Shown here: positions 47,401 to 54,048 of the stretch, in pieces
Position numbering within the stretch: the stretch's first letter is position 1
How the letters are laid out: the number at the start of each line of letters is the position of its first letter
From: Saccoglossus kowalevskii
Lineage: Eukaryota; Hemichordata; Enteropneusta; Harrimaniidae
Assembly: GCF_000003605.2 (NCBI RefSeq)
Contig: NW_003135833.1
Location: 295,480-349,527, forward strand
Direction: 5' to 3'
DNA length: 54,048 bases
Notes under the pieces: model-generated
What the model saw: the letters and a program-made list of their open reading frames with translations, nothing else
Database searches by the model: none
Told to the model about the DNA's origin: nothing
Made by a program: the position numbers and the translations under genes

Positions 47401-50147
47401 TTACATATTTTTACCATAAAAATAGACTTGCATATAATCTCTTGTTTGTTTGTTTGTTGGTGTTTTTCAAATAAAATAAAATATTATGGGAGTACATGTA
47501 TATCAATGGCAAAAGCTAGGTTACTGGGAAATAAACATGCATGCAAGTCTGCCATCAACAAATATACCAGTACTTGTATTTTTATGGTAGCACATGCTTG
47601 AATTTCCAAGAAAACAAATTACTGTTACATATATTATTCATTGCAGATCTGCCACCATGCATGGGCACTCAGCTAAGGGAAAAACACTTAATATGAAATG
47701 ATTCATCATTACTAATACATGTAAACTGATGCAATGATATTAAAAGAAGTTTTTAGCAGCTCCTAAAATTTAGAGCAAATTGGGCCAAATAACAATTCTG
47801 AAAGTCGTGGCACTTACAAGTATCAGAAGTGTGATTTGTTTACTTGATGATAAAAATTCAATAAAAAAAATTGACATCAATGCTTTATTATAGTTTTATT
47901 TGCTGGTGAAAAGCTCATATTACATATTAATTAAAAATGCCAAGGCTTCTATTAAAATAAAGGCACCAATACAACTTTAATTATTACAGATTTTCAACTA
48001 ATATAGGTTGCATGTATTTCATAATTAGTCAACCTACACCAACAAGGCACTTGTTTGGATTACCAATTGATGTTCGAAAAAATCATCACCTTCGTTGTTT
48101 TTCATACAGGGGAATACGGGAAAGGTTTCCTGATATTCTGAGATTCTAATATCTTAACCTCATTTGTTCATTTGCTTAATATTTTTTTTGTAACTTATCA
48201 AAAAGCACTGTTATGGATACCAATCAGGAGAATGTCTCTAGAGATTGTTGTTGTTATGACAACCAGGATAATAATTAATAATGCATTTCTTAATTAACAC
48301 TGTGTAAGGTTATCATTGTATGGGTAAAATATACATTTACTGGAATAAAATGGAACCAAGTTTTTTTATAAAATTTTGGTTGAAGCCTTTTCAATGTCAA
48401 AGATTGGTACAAGAATAACCATATTTTTCGATTAAAATCTAAAAATAGATTCAAATTTTGAATATTCGCTTCAAGACAGGGTTCATTTCCAGAAAAATTG
48501 TAGAATACAAGTGCAGAAAAATCTGGGTGAGAAGGTCTGGTGGTGAAAAGGTTATGCTGACTTATAGCTAACTAAAGCTTGCTTTCAAAGCTGCCACAAA
48601 CCAAAACATGTAGAGTAATCTACCTAAATATAACTCATATTAGTAACATTGGTAAACATAAATAATTTGAAATTATTAATAATTAATGACAATGGTACTT
48701 TAAATCCCAAGCAAGCTAATTACTAAATTAATTGTCCATTGACCCCAATTTTTCTTTTTTCATTTTCTTACATTATAATGGAAGTATGGATGAGATACAA
48801 TCTTCAATACATCTTGAACCTCCTTAATTAAAAAAGCGAGTATAATCAGTTATTTTTCGAGTTGTCAGCAAGATCCAGTTGATTAATTAAAATCATTTAT
48901 TATTTATTGTTTTATCTGAGTGGAGGACATCAATTCTTAGGAAAATAGATTTCTATGGAGTGTCTGAATGAACATACAAATCTGCGAAATCTCACAGTGA
49001 ACGATAAATCATCTATTAATAACCAGTGAAGTTATAGATTAAGCTTATAACAACATGTAGATTTCATTTTAGCTGTGGTTCCATAGCCTCAGACAATGAT
49101 CCACACCTACTACAATTATGGAAATAAAAAGTTTGTTCACCCTATAACTTGTTGTTAAAACGCCCTCCACTCGCTTGGAACTGACATGCAAATAATTCAC
49201 ACTCTATATTCAGTTGATCATTCTTGAATTAAATAAACAGAGGTACGTGTATAGTCTACACGACTGGGTGGGGGTCAGTACTACATTGTATAAATTAAAT
49301 AATACTTTCAGGTGAAAATGATATTCGTTTTAGGGGTTTTCTTTTAATCTCGTTCAGCTGGCCAGTAAAGTGTAGTCTGGTTTTGTAAACTGTCAGCCAA
49401 AAATAGAACAAACACCAAAATGTAAAGGGTCGTTAATTCACTAGCAATAATATTGTTTTAAAAAAATGATTCTAACTTACCCATGTATAACGCCGAGTCT
49501 TTCCTAGGGACATTGTCGTCAACATAGGTAGTACCCAGAGTAAAAATTGGTGAAGTTCCAAAACCCAGAAGTAGTTGAGCAGCGACAAAAATTAAAACAT
49601 AAACCGAGTGCGATATTCTATCGTCTTCACAGGATGTCGGGTTTTCTAATCGCATTCCTTCGTGTTCACACACATTCGGACCCGTTTTGTTCTTTACACT
49701 GTCTATGATGTATCTAGTACCGGCAAAGTGAGGCACCGTGAATACAAATGTCCCCAAGAACATTAATAAAGAACCAACCGCAATCCATTTTGGTCGGTGT
49801 CCCTTTCCTCCGAAGTAGCTGACGAATGTTACAACCAATAAAGCCCCCATCTCGTAACAGCTTATTATGAACCCCGATGTTGAACTGTTTAACTGGAATC
49901 TTTTCTCTATTGTGGTCACAACACTTCTTGTGTACCCAGTGCCGACCATACTCTGTAACAAAGTCATCAAGCACGCGAAAAAAACAAACCACTTCCCAAC
50001 TGCAAAGCATTGTAAACAATCGGGTCGCCATTTTCCGTACCCGCACGACGGCTGGTCCAACTCGTCCACTTTCGATATCGACTGCCTTTTCTCCTGAGAA
50101 GACACACACGAAGCCGGTTTTTCGTCACCTTGATCTGGCTGCTCCAT
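14001..50147 (-). CDS. SLCO4A1: Organic anion transporter, SLCO4A1-like (8 coding exons)
   Basis: This plasma-membrane transporter of the OATP/SLCO family (major facilitator fold, 12 helices) is predicted to move amphipathic organic anions sodium-independently; OATP4A1 relatives carry thyroid hormones and related anions. Eight exons joined at GT-AG sites give 740 residues, slightly longer than the usual 640-720. Visible features are TM1 (about 51-75), a GYGKWRPDCLQCF start typical of the OATP4 type, a SYFGGKGHRPKW loop, the family signature around 264-274 (DARWVGAWWAG), and a Kazal-like loop at 465-517 with eight cysteines. Next come TM10 in exon 6, TM11 across exons 7/8 and TM12 (about 640-662), and the tail ends ESSV. 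The ATG at 50147 has a good context (AAAATGG), and an in-frame TAA lies 48 nt upstream. Intron phases are 1,1,1,2,0,2,1. Assignment to 4A rather than another OATP subfamily is by resemblance and less sure. Confidence 0.93.
14429..15339 (-). other. SLCO intron 7 (911 bp)
   Basis: A phase-1 intron with donor TGTAAGTA and acceptor TTTTTCAG. About two thirds of it is a copy of the 158-bp tandem repeat family also seen in intron 1. Confidence 0.85.
14618..15235. repeat. 158-bp-type tandem repeat element, intron 7 copy
   Basis: It begins with aacaagcaccctgtcagctg agatagct, like the intron 1 copy at 31480, and contains three or four diverged units with cttgcggtttttaacaag and gaagatatcatcacaaaatg. 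It ends in gacagcgaggctaaaaagtg, comparable to the right end of the intron 1 element near 33750. A dispersed gtgcagaaaa motif (15182-15229) is attached at the end. No coding capacity. Confidence 0.7.
15340..15404 (-). CDS. SLCO4A1: SLCO exon 7 (65 bp)
   Basis: A short internal exon encoding residues 577 (split) to 599 (split), with RCVAEPEKPLALGMQFVLIK, the conserved segment before TM11 of OATPs. The acceptor is TTATTATTAG and the donor T|GTAAGT. The acceptor has an unusual ATT-repeat pyrimidine tract (about 15406-15420) with few C residues. The frame matches both neighbours. Confidence 0.9.
15712..15890 (+). mobile_element. TA-type miniature element (CACTGGGTTTAA family), copy 1
   Basis: It starts TACTGTAAAATGACTAATTT and ends near ccctttacaatag. 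An inverted, collinear copy lies at 35050-35237. Internal motifs cactgggtttaaatttt and ccatttcaggcatattcagt are shared by both. The TA at the tip and CTGTAAAA terminus suggest a Tc1/mariner-like non-autonomous element. Confidence 0.7.
16131..16200 (+). ncRNA. tRNA-like sequence, possible SINE head or tRNA relic
   Basis: A D-arm-like TCAC/GTGA stem (16132-16147) and a T-arm-like TTGG/CCAG stem enclosing TGCGAAT (16184-16198) occur at roughly tRNA spacing. GGTGCGAATCC (16186-16196) resembles a polymerase III B box. I see no good anticodon stem or acceptor stem, so a functional tRNA is unlikely. A tRNA-derived SINE relic is the more likely reading. Confidence 0.3.
17145..17344 (-). CDS. SLCO4A1: SLCO exon 6 (Kazal end and TM10)
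   Basis: Encodes residues 511 to 577 (split). It opens NFTNCACIS, completing the Kazal-like loop with Cys515 and Cys517 and carrying a potential N-glycosylation site at N511. A linker with Cys542 and Cys546 follows, then TM10 (GLFMAVLISVVVITAITQIP). The acceptor is CAACTTTCAG and the donor AG|GTGAGA. The exon has no internal start-led ORF of useful size and would be missed by simple ORF calling. Frame and content match exons 5 and 7 exactly. Confidence 0.92.
17805..17900 (-). repeat. TA-type miniature element fragment
   Basis: The reverse complement starts TACTGTAAAAGCATTTATTT, the same as the fragment at 7646, and continues with aactggtatttaatttcactg. Confidence 0.5.
18786..21692. repeat. 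42-bp minisatellite, about 69 units
   Basis: The unit contains ccatggtgatagaaaatcta gatatcacacaatcccatgatg. Variants differ by substitutions (gatacc for gatgcc, cttaat for ctagat, accatc for acaatc) and by a one-base loss in some units (ccatgtgatag). Because 42 is divisible by three, long open frames exist on both strands: plus reads a 14-residue repeat around VIENLDITQSHDA, minus one around SWDCVISRFSIT. The frames break at each one-base loss. A large internal duplication is visible: variant-bearing blocks at about 19560-19860 recur 1784 bp further on at about 21344-21644. It lies wholly inside intron 5. Confidence 0.95.
21718..22460. repeat. About 20-bp satellite abutting exon 5
   Basis: Degenerate units like gatatactaagctagaggga, with longer sub-blocks repeated (for instance the aactaagctagagaaagata block). 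The last unit ends at 22460, one base from the exon 5 boundary region. On the gene strand its complement TTAGTATATC supplies the donor from position +2 onward. Confidence 0.9.
22462..22648 (-). CDS. SLCO4A1: SLCO exon 5 (Kazal-like domain)
   Basis: Encodes residues 448 (split) to 510. After TM9 it enters the large extracellular loop, with Cys465, 469, 471, 480, 491 and 495 in the pattern CNFQCGCT, PVCGINGITYFSPCHAGC, the conserved OATP Kazal-like motif. A potential N-glycosylation site is N460-V-T. The acceptor is TTTTTCTGTAG and the donor ATG|GTTAGT. The donor T at +2 and everything after it belong to the neighbouring 20-bp satellite. Confidence 0.93.
22649..24318 (-). other. SLCO intron 4 (1670 bp)
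   Basis: A phase-2 intron of AT-rich DNA. No repeat element, RNA or regulatory signal recognised. Confidence 0.85.
24319..24514 (-). CDS. SLCO4A1: SLCO exon 4 (TM8-TM9)
   Basis: Encodes residues 383 (split) to 448 (split). TLIPGAAGGTVFGGFLVRKF is the conserved OATP block at the start of TM8. LSMICIFISFLCYSAFFPL is TM9, followed by HCNTLSLAGVSVGYEA entering the extracellular loop. The acceptor is TTATTTATTCAG and the donor AA|GTAAGT. Confidence 0.93.
24533..24900 (+). repeat. Dispersed repeat collinear with 45520-45850
   Basis: It shares, in order, attattatacatctggcgg, aacaatagaatt, aaatgtgttcagaatgtctg, a tttgtttat segment, ggaaatagaatcctgtcact and aggaaaaatgtacaataata with the copies at 29390-29570, 43555-43740 and 45520-45850. 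Non-coding. Confidence 0.6.
25525..25752 (+). repeat. SINE-like repeat, copy 1
   Basis: It runs from taccctgggaagcagatcct to ccagaaaaacccct and matches 41717-41962 along its full length in the same orientation, with an extra 20-odd bases in the other copy. No polymerase III boxes were recognised, so SINE is only a label by size and dispersion. Confidence 0.7.
26249..26413 (-). CDS. SLCO4A1: SLCO exon 3 (TM7)
   Basis: Encodes residues 328 (split) to 383 (split), starting DLPRAVLSLFLNPVYICITM (TM7) and continuing GAMEVAIATGFITFMPKF and ETQYSLSPSSASLLTG. The ExQ-x-S and A-x-x-x-G residues before TM8 are typical of OATPs. The acceptor is TTTTCCTGTAG and the donor ACAG|GTAAGT. Confidence 0.93.
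26414..27699 (-). other. SLCO intron 2 (1286 bp)
   Basis: A phase-1 intron of AT-rich DNA with nothing recognised inside. Confidence 0.85.
27700..28014 (-). CDS. SLCO4A1: SLCO exon 2 (TM5-TM6, OATP signature)
   Basis: Encodes residues 223 (split) to 328 (split). ILYCMGAIGPALGFVFGAA is TM5. PSDARWVGAWWAGYVFIGIA (262-281) is the family signature at the start of TM6. The rest is the intracellular loop rich in K, E and N (residues about 294-327), including EEEQTINTNNEESGD. The acceptor is TATCTTGTAG and the donor AGTG|GTAAGT. Confidence 0.95.
28676..28808 (+). mobile_element. 133-bp TTAA-bounded miniature element, copy A
   Basis: It is bounded by TTAA at both tips and GC-rich relative to the intron. 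Left end TTAAAGCGCGGTGGTCGTCG and right end (complement) TTAAAGGGCGGCAGTCGTCG form imperfect terminal inverted repeats. It differs from copy B (46991-47123, opposite orientation) at about 11 of 133 positions by eye, with no length change. Confidence 0.88.
29390..29710 (+). repeat. Dispersed repeat with palindromic ATAATAATAAG module
   Basis: The upstream part (tttgtttacattggatgtag, then ggaaatagaatcaggttact) matches 24700-24890. From about 29548 a foldback module begins atgtataataataagattat and ends near gtgataatcacatattattg. The same module occurs at 45378-45530 and 45828-45965. Confidence 0.65.
29769..29850 (+). repeat. Short dispersed repeat with CTGTAAC/GTTACAG stem, copy 1
   Basis: acatctgtcactgtaacgcg acaagttacagtgtgcc and the following ttttgtggtattttacaggg recur at 30569-30645. 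The first part recurs at 45209-45245. Each copy can form a small hairpin through ctgtaac and gttacag. Confidence 0.6.
30052..30210 (+). repeat. TA-type miniature element (AATTAATTTTCGCT family)
   Basis: It starts TACTGTAAAATACTTTATTT and matches, for about 140 bp, the complement of 39210-39351. The other terminus was not found. Confidence 0.6.
30569..30645 (+). repeat. Short dispersed repeat with CTGTAAC/GTTACAG stem, copy 2
   Basis: Same family as 29769-29850, about 800 bp downstream in the same orientation. Confidence 0.6.
31480..33770. mobile_element. 2.3-kb composite repeat element in intron 1
   Basis: The left part (31480-32300) holds about 4.5 tandem units of 157-159 bp (marked by ccacatgtagtacctat at 31581, 31740, 31898 and 32055), then a gacgacgacgacgga tract. 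A perfect 19-bp inverted repeat, GTTGGCGATCCGCTCCGCT, lies at 32335-32353 and, inverted, at 33701-33719. The segment between includes two diverged copies, about 300 bp apart, of a block with ttgctatggcaacagtgggg and gacctacctgccaagtttga. The right tip agtcgacagccgagctaaaa resembles the end of the intron 7 copy. The 133-codon minus-strand frame at 32727-33128 has no recognisable domain. Confidence 0.6.
35050..35237 (-). mobile_element. TA-type miniature element (CACTGGGTTTAA family), copy 2
   Basis: The complement starts TACTGTAAAATGACTAAATT at 35237 and follows copy 1 (15712-15890) throughout. Confidence 0.7.
35385..35530. repeat. Degenerate about 62-bp tandem repeat
   Basis: Three diverged copies of a unit beginning atttgcgtttcacata, starting near 35391, 35453 and 35516. 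Confidence 0.55.
37944..39351. mobile_element. TA-type miniature element split by a 1.2-kb insertion
   Basis: The outer tips TACTGTAAAATACTTTATTT (37944) and its inverted partner ending attttacagta (39351) belong to one inverted-repeat element of about 200 bp. It is interrupted by AGTCCCCGTT element copy 2 (38003-39210). The match of the right flank to 30052-30210 confirms the pre-insertion arrangement. Confidence 0.7.
38003..39210. mobile_element. Non-autonomous AGTCCCCGTT element, copy 2
   Basis: It is the same family and orientation as 10644-12792 but shorter, with fewer internal tandem modules. It starts gtcattgaaaatgacacagt and ends cttcgttcgaacggggact at 39209. It contains the acaagatggctgccagt modules and a gacggacgga tract (38720-38762). 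No transposase; open frames follow the repeats only. Confidence 0.75.
41190..41365. mobile_element. 176-bp TA-bounded miniature element
   Basis: Terminal inverted repeats of 24 bp (41190-41213 and 41342-41365) match at 23 positions. The tips are TA, consistent with the TA target duplication of Tc1/mariner elements. No transposase. Confidence 0.8.
41717..41962 (+). repeat. SINE-like repeat, copy 2
   Basis: Matches 25525-25752, with an additional segment near 41780-41800 (ccacagtctttaactgtgac) that looks like a local duplication. Confidence 0.7.
42355..43340. repeat. 31-bp minisatellite, about 32 units
   Basis: The unit is ccttgtattttagcagattt agccacttgta. Variant units (ttagctgatttagccaactg) recur exactly 310 bp apart at 42701 and 43011, showing a ten-unit higher-order repeat. 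Degenerate related copies continue at 43441-43520. On the gene strand each unit carries ACAAGGTACAAG, a weak donor-like sequence. Confidence 0.95.
43555..43740 (+). repeat. Dispersed repeat fragment (24700-24890 family)
   Basis: tttgtttacattagaagtgc, gaaatagactcctgtcatcc and cgaacgtttgcacaacag match the family copy at 29390-29480. Confidence 0.5.
44717..45000. repeat. 153-bp tandem duplication
   Basis: The block starting aaaagtatgtacacaacacc occurs at 44717 and again at 44870, with only a few substitutions over about 130 bp. Confidence 0.9.
45209..45290 (+). repeat. Short dispersed repeat with CTGTAAC/GTTACAG stem, copy 3
   Basis: acatctgtcaccgtaacgcc ataagttacagcgtgc is followed by aataaaaacaaacatggctgcc. 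The latter also follows copy 1 (near 29877), so the repeat is longer than its hairpin. Confidence 0.6.
45378..45850 (+). repeat. Palindromic module and dispersed repeat
   Basis: At 45378-45530 tataataataaggttattacga is mirrored by tcgtaataaccttatattatta, enclosing about 100 bp. The following 45520-45850 is collinear with 24533-24900. Confidence 0.65.
45828..45965 (+). repeat. Third palindromic ATAATAATAAG module
   Basis: It begins gatgtataataataaggtta and ends near tattctcgtaataactttgt, the same foldback module as at 45378. Confidence 0.6.
46991..47123 (-). mobile_element. 133-bp TTAA-bounded miniature element, copy B
   Basis: The inverted copy of 28676-28808, about 92% identical by eye and the same length, with TTAA at both tips. 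It lies 2.4 kb inside intron 1 from exon 1, whereas copy A lies 0.7 kb from exon 2. Confidence 0.88.
48511..48556 (+). repeat. Dispersed gtgcagaaaaatctgg motif
   Basis: A conserved motif of about 45 bp ending ctggtggtgaaaaggtta, also present at 15182-15229, 43360-43402, inverted at 31355-31388 and partially at 33805-33843. Confidence 0.65.
49481..50147 (-). CDS. SLCO4A1: SLCO exon 1 (start codon, TM1-TM4)
   Basis: Encodes residues 1-222 and the first base of 223. The cytoplasmic N-terminus has about 50 residues. TM1 is WFVFFACLMTLLQSMVGTGY; TM2 starts near 92 (SGFIISCYEMGALLVVTFVS). SYFGGKGHRPKW is the conserved loop and TM3 is about 121-139. An extracellular loop has N153-K-T and Cys160 and Cys173. 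TM4 is about 180-205, followed by TTYVDDNV, conserved in OATPs. The donor is ATGG|GTAAGT. Start choice: Kozak-like AAAATGG with a TAA in frame 48 nt upstream (50193-50195). Confidence 0.95.
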
Positions 50148-50170
50148 TTTGAGCGTCCTGGACGATGAAT

Positions 50171-50180
50171 TTCTATAAAA
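50171..50180 (-). promoter_or_regulatory. TTTTATAGAA upstream of the start codon
   Basis: It lies 24-33 nt before the ATG. It is too close to be a TATA box unless the 5' UTR is minimal. It could instead be the acceptor of a 5' UTR intron (TTTTATAG|AA). Unresolved. Confidence 0.25.
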
Positions 50181-50257
50181 CCATTGAAGAACTTATAGTA
50201 TGTTATTGAATTTATGAACGTCGTCAGCTATCGAAAAACGGAATTCAGCAATAATCA

Positions 50258-50269
50258 TGCGCATGCGCA
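50258..50269. promoter_or_regulatory. NRF1-like palindrome TGCGCATGCGCA
   Basis: A perfect 12-bp palindrome matching the NRF1 consensus, 111 bp upstream of the ATG. It sits inside a looser inverted repeat (gcaataat on the left, attattgc on the right). A CCAAT sequence lies at 50337-50341. Together they suggest a TATA-less core promoter; no TSS evidence exists. Confidence 0.45.
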
Positions 50270-50661
50270 ATTATTGCTTTCACTTAAATATAATTTACAT
50301 CGAAACAATGAAAGGGTTGTCTGTCTAACCCTTCACCCAATCACGGAGCTCTTTTTTGCCCTAATCATGACCAACGCATGATGTAACTTGTTCAAGAACT
50401 TGAAATATGGAGAAAAACAATAATGATAGCATTATCAGTCCTTTCCCTGTTTGTCTGGGTCATCGGAGAAATTATTTTGCCAATTAATTCAAGAACAGTT
50501 ATAATTTTTAAAAGATATTGTTCTTGAAAATCACGAGAAAACGAAGATAGGCAGATAATCAGTTGTTCAAAGATTTCATTTTCTAATTTCGTTGACCCAC
50601 GGTTGTTCTAGTAACCGTTGTTGACCTATTGTCTTGGCGTATTGATATTATTGGCAAGGTG

Positions 50662-50670
50662 CAGGTAAGT
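50662..50670 (+). other. Plus-strand consensus splice donor CAG|GTAAGT
   Basis: A perfect donor consensus about 0.4 kb beyond the NRF1 palindrome, pointing away from the SLCO gene. It may end a non-coding first exon of a divergent transcript. No coding frame supports it, and such 9-mers also occur by chance. Confidence 0.25.
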
Positions 50671-51884
50671 CAGTTTCCGAGAGCTGCGACCGTTCAAAAA
50701 CTTGCATAGTATGGGGAGGGGCCACTTTGTTGTATGTATTGTGTATCATCATTGAGGTAAAAGTCCATGGTATTATAAATCCCATTTTTGTCACACCTTT
50801 TCCAAGACCAGACACATTTTAGAAACAATTTGTAAGTTGAAATGGTAACCAAAGCATTTCATACACATTGCCCTTTCAATGTGTCTTCAAATACAGCACT
50901 TGCATTTTCACGGATTAACGAACGAACTTAAATTTGCATTTTATGGTACATGTACTGAATTTATTGCACTATCACTCTAATAGAATAAATTGATATTTCA
51001 TTATATTTGTAAATCATATTATCACGTAACATACGTTCTTTTACTGTATTTAGAGATTAATCAATTACTGAAAGGTAATGACATTAGAAAGCTGTATTGA
51101 GGAGCCGCTAAATGCCTGTAACTTGAAAGGGGTGAAATCGCCAAAGAGCGGTCATTCAAATATTAAATTCGTCAGCAGTAAAATACGCATACATAATCTA
51201 TCACAGACTTCTAAAGTGTGCATATGTCTACAAATATAATTACACCCATCCCTATAATTTCGTATTTGGTCTGTATGAGATGCGGGGACGGGGGTTATTT
51301 TGATTCATTGTTTGCACACATAACAAACAGAAAAAACAAACATGTGAGGTGTTTCTGGTTCATCATACTTTTAATTACAGAAATTTTTACAAATCGGTTT
51401 CAAGATATAGAACAAAATACATGTATCTCGGTTTTGTTATTGATTAAATATTATACCAATAAAACACGTGACTAATATAGTTTGACAAGTGGAAAAATCC
51501 CAATCATAAAATAAATAAATAGAAACGTTAGTCTTGTGTGGAGTTAGGTTTGTTCCATAATTTATTCCTCCAGCAAATACATACACCCCAGCTGAATATA
51601 TATTATATACATTACTATAGTTATATGTTTTATAATTCGCCGAGAATATCTCAATTGGCAACTCATTAGTAAATGCAGTGTTCTCGCTGTGACTGGCTTA
51701 AACGAAAGTCAAACCATGAACATTATTGTTTTAATCTGCCCTCATATTGTTACCGGTAACTGTTTTTATTACAAGCAATATAAAGCAACCACTTGTGGAG
51801 GATACTAGATGTCAATACTGAAGTTGTGAGATCGTGCATTACCGTCATTCAGTCGATTACGCAGGAATTAACAGCAGGATACAG

Positions 51885-51925
51885 TTTAACCATGGAGGTA
51901 TGTTTTCTACCTCCATAGTTTAACC
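51885..51925. repeat. Inverted repeat around CATGGAGGTA
   Basis: tttaaccatggaggta and tacctccatagttta are inverted with a loop of about 7 bases. A similar pair (atcatggaggcaa and ttacctccatggtt) lies at 52222-52257. Confidence 0.7.
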
Positions 51926-53029
51926 AATTATTTCTGAACGACACGAAAGTATGACAGCAATCGACATCGTACACACCATGGAGCTAGACAAGACTACCTC
52001 TATGTACACACATACTTGGGTGATATCTAATTCTATAGGTCTAATCCAGTCGGGACTGTGGTCAAAGTAATTTTATTTATAACGTGATCTTAATCCTAAA
52101 AGTGAAGATTTTTATCCTACGGCATGGCAGTGATTGAGTGAAATACAATCTATCAAACTGACCAATAACGTAATACCTATTAAAATGGCTTCTTAGCCAT
52201 AAGGATCAATGTTAAACTGAATCATGGAGGCAACAATCTTTCTTTTACCTCCATGGTTAAAGTGAGGTGAATACACTAGTGAAACATATTAAAATGCGTA
52301 TAACTTTTGACTAACACAAGTAAACAGAATTTAATTGACAGTATTTTTCTAGCATTTATAGAGTAAAATGAATCAAAACAAGTAAAAATAAGTGTCTATT
52401 CTAAGCATTTAAATGATAGAAACTAGCACAAACTAAAACATGCCAGAGTAGTCAGCGATACTAGTAACACTCCTCCGTTACCATGAGATGCGCCGTGCCG
52501 AGGTCAGCAAACGGTAATACGATGCTACCCTAATTCCACCCAATGCAAGATGTTACATCGGGTGACATACACCCCCCATACAAGGCTCGGATGCAGGTTA
52601 GAACTTTGTTACCCATTCATGAACATTAGACACTACGACAAAGACTTCCGATTTCGTCATTGTGAAATTCTTTCGTTTTAATACAGTATTTTACAGAGTA
52701 TATTTATTGAAATTATTGTTCATACATATGTGTGTTATGCACACTACTTCGTTTGTAATTTCATCCAGCTTCTTTCAGTTATAATTCGAAACAAATAAAT
52801 TGCAACACTAGTATAGCAAATTATCTTTTGTTTTTAAATATTCATGTGTAATTAATAACTATGGCGAAAATTAGTAGTGTGCATATAAAAACATTTCGCT
52901 ATGAATAATATATTTCTGAATTTTCTTGTCAAAATAAGTTGCTTTGATGATTTAAAAAACAGGAAAGAATTTTACAATGTCGCGGTCGAAAACGGAAAGT
53001 CTTTATCGTAGTGTTATTCTTTGTGAAAT

Positions 53030-53138
53030 CGGAATTACTCGGCACGACAGTTCTCTGCATTAGACAGTATATGACAGTTGTATCAGAATTACTCGGCACG
53101 ACAGTTCTCTGCATTAGACAGTGTATGACAGTTGTGCC
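53030..53138. repeat. 54-bp tandem duplication
   Basis: gaattactcggcacgacagt occurs at 53032 and 53086. The two 54-bp copies differ at only a few positions. Confidence 0.9.
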
Positions 53139-54048
53139 TAATCTAAGTAACGATGTCTTTTCGTTTCGGTTTATCCCTTCTTTGTAGATTTATAAGCGTT
53201 TCTTCTGGCATATGAAAAATAAAAACTGATTTATTTCAATTTGTATACCGACCACTTTGCAGTCCGTACACAAAATCAGTTATATCGGTAAGATTTAGGC
53301 TGATTTAGCATTTTTGCCCAGTCTGGCGGCGAATAATGTATTTTTTATGTCTATTGTTTGGTATATTTGAGTCTCGGTTCGAAATTTCATTCATATTAAA
53401 TTTTCTTTCATCAAATATACTATCTCGAATCAAATAGCAGTTTGGGTGTGAATGTTAGTGTTTTTTTCAACGGTTATAACAACCAGGGGTACATATGCTT
53501 TGTACTGGAAATGAACAATATAAGTCATTGTATGCACTCTCTCTGGTAACAAGAAAAACAAACAAACATATATGTACAAATTTACCTGACTACACAAATC
53601 AGATATATGTATATATATATAAATGGCTAAATTACAGAATAATGCAATGATACGAAAATATGTGATCGCGAAAAAAATAAGACAAAAAGACAAATATGTG
53701 TTCCTATGAAGTATGAGTTGCTATTAATATTCATTAGCTCATTTTGTATATCACGTGCCAGGTGAGTAGAACACTGTGTGCGCGTAATCTAACGTATCCC
53801 ATTTTCACGGTGTGTCCACCCCACCACCTGATTTGACAGGGGTGTGTGGCCCAACTTTTAAAGCCAGATCCCATCATAGAGCTTTTGAAGATGAGATATA
53901 TACCCCATTTTAACCACGATTTTTGTATAGGTTTTCTACCGGGGCTTTTACTTGGGCTGAAATAAATCTGTTTTGACAAAATTCTTCGTATAATCAACAA
54001 GAAATCCGATGGTCTCCATAACGTCATTTATATGAAGTGACCGCCGGG

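Larger units (their letters stand above)
28015..49480 (-). other. SLCO intron 1 (21.5 kb), repeat-filled
   Basis: A phase-1 intron separating the exon for TM1-TM4 from the rest of the gene. Recognised contents are listed separately. The stretches 28809-29380, 30660-31470, 33850-35050, 35530-37930, 39360-41180, 44000-44690, 45970-46980 and 47130-48500 showed nothing beyond AT-rich sequence with short domain-free open frames. Confidence 0.85.
50700..54048. other. Right flank without a supportable gene
   Basis: AT-rich sequence with short domain-free frames, a hairpin pair (51885-51925), related atcatggagg/acctccatgg arms (52222-52257) and a 54-bp duplication. The 97-codon minus-strand frame at 53734-54027 has no domain I recognise. 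Confidence 0.5.

Noticed and set aside
49867-50152. Plus-strand frames opposite SLCO exon 1
   Set aside because: Shadows of the long minus-strand exon; no independent domain.
53734-54027. 97-codon minus-strand frame at the right edge
   Set aside because: No recognised domain; it may be an exon or repeat cut by the window end, but nothing supports either.

Overview
This is eukaryotic genomic DNA: AT-rich, with large GT-AG introns, minisatellites, inverted-repeat elements and decayed retrotransposons. The mix of a DIRS-type tyrosine-recombinase retrotransposon, a Ty3/gypsy remnant, TA- and TTAA-bounded miniature elements and gacgga-rich repeats suggests a marine invertebrate such as a mollusc, brachiopod or invertebrate deuterostome. 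That placement is inference, and the species cannot be read from the window.

The window holds one convincing host gene, on the minus strand from 50147 down to 14001. It encodes a complete solute carrier organic anion transporter (OATP/SLCO family, most like SLCO4A1). Eight coding exons (49481-50147, 27700-28014, 26249-26413, 24319-24514, 22462-22648, 17145-17344, 15340-15404, 14001-14428) join in frame through consensus splice sites into 2223 nt, i.e. 740 residues plus stop. The OATP signature, the Kazal-like extracellular loop and the twelve-helix layout are all present. A polyadenylation signal lies at 13723-13728, and an NRF1-like palindrome lies 111 bp upstream of the start codon.

Left arm, 1-6470: a decayed DIRS-like element on the minus strand (RT, RNase H and tyrosine recombinase fragments) faces a truncated Ty3/gypsy remnant on the plus strand. 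From 6471 to 13700 there are no genes, but there are a 33-bp tandem repeat, a 259-bp TTAA-bounded foldback element, a 2.1-kb repeat-rich non-autonomous element that contains the only assembly gap (12126-12286), and a 530-bp foldback element.

Inside the gene, intron 5 (17345-22461) carries about 2.9 kb of a 42-bp minisatellite followed by about 0.75 kb of a 20-bp satellite that runs up to the 5' splice site of exon 5. Intron 1 (21.5 kb) is packed with mobile DNA: two 133-bp TTAA elements in opposite orientation near its two ends, a 2.3-kb composite repeat, a 1.2-kb element inserted in another miniature element, and a 31-bp minisatellite of about 32 units. Intron 7 carries a second copy of the 158-bp repeat seen in intron 1.

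Right arm, 50148-54048: promoter-like sequence with a plus-strand splice-donor consensus (50662-50670), then AT-rich sequence with small inverted and tandem repeats and no gene that can be supported.
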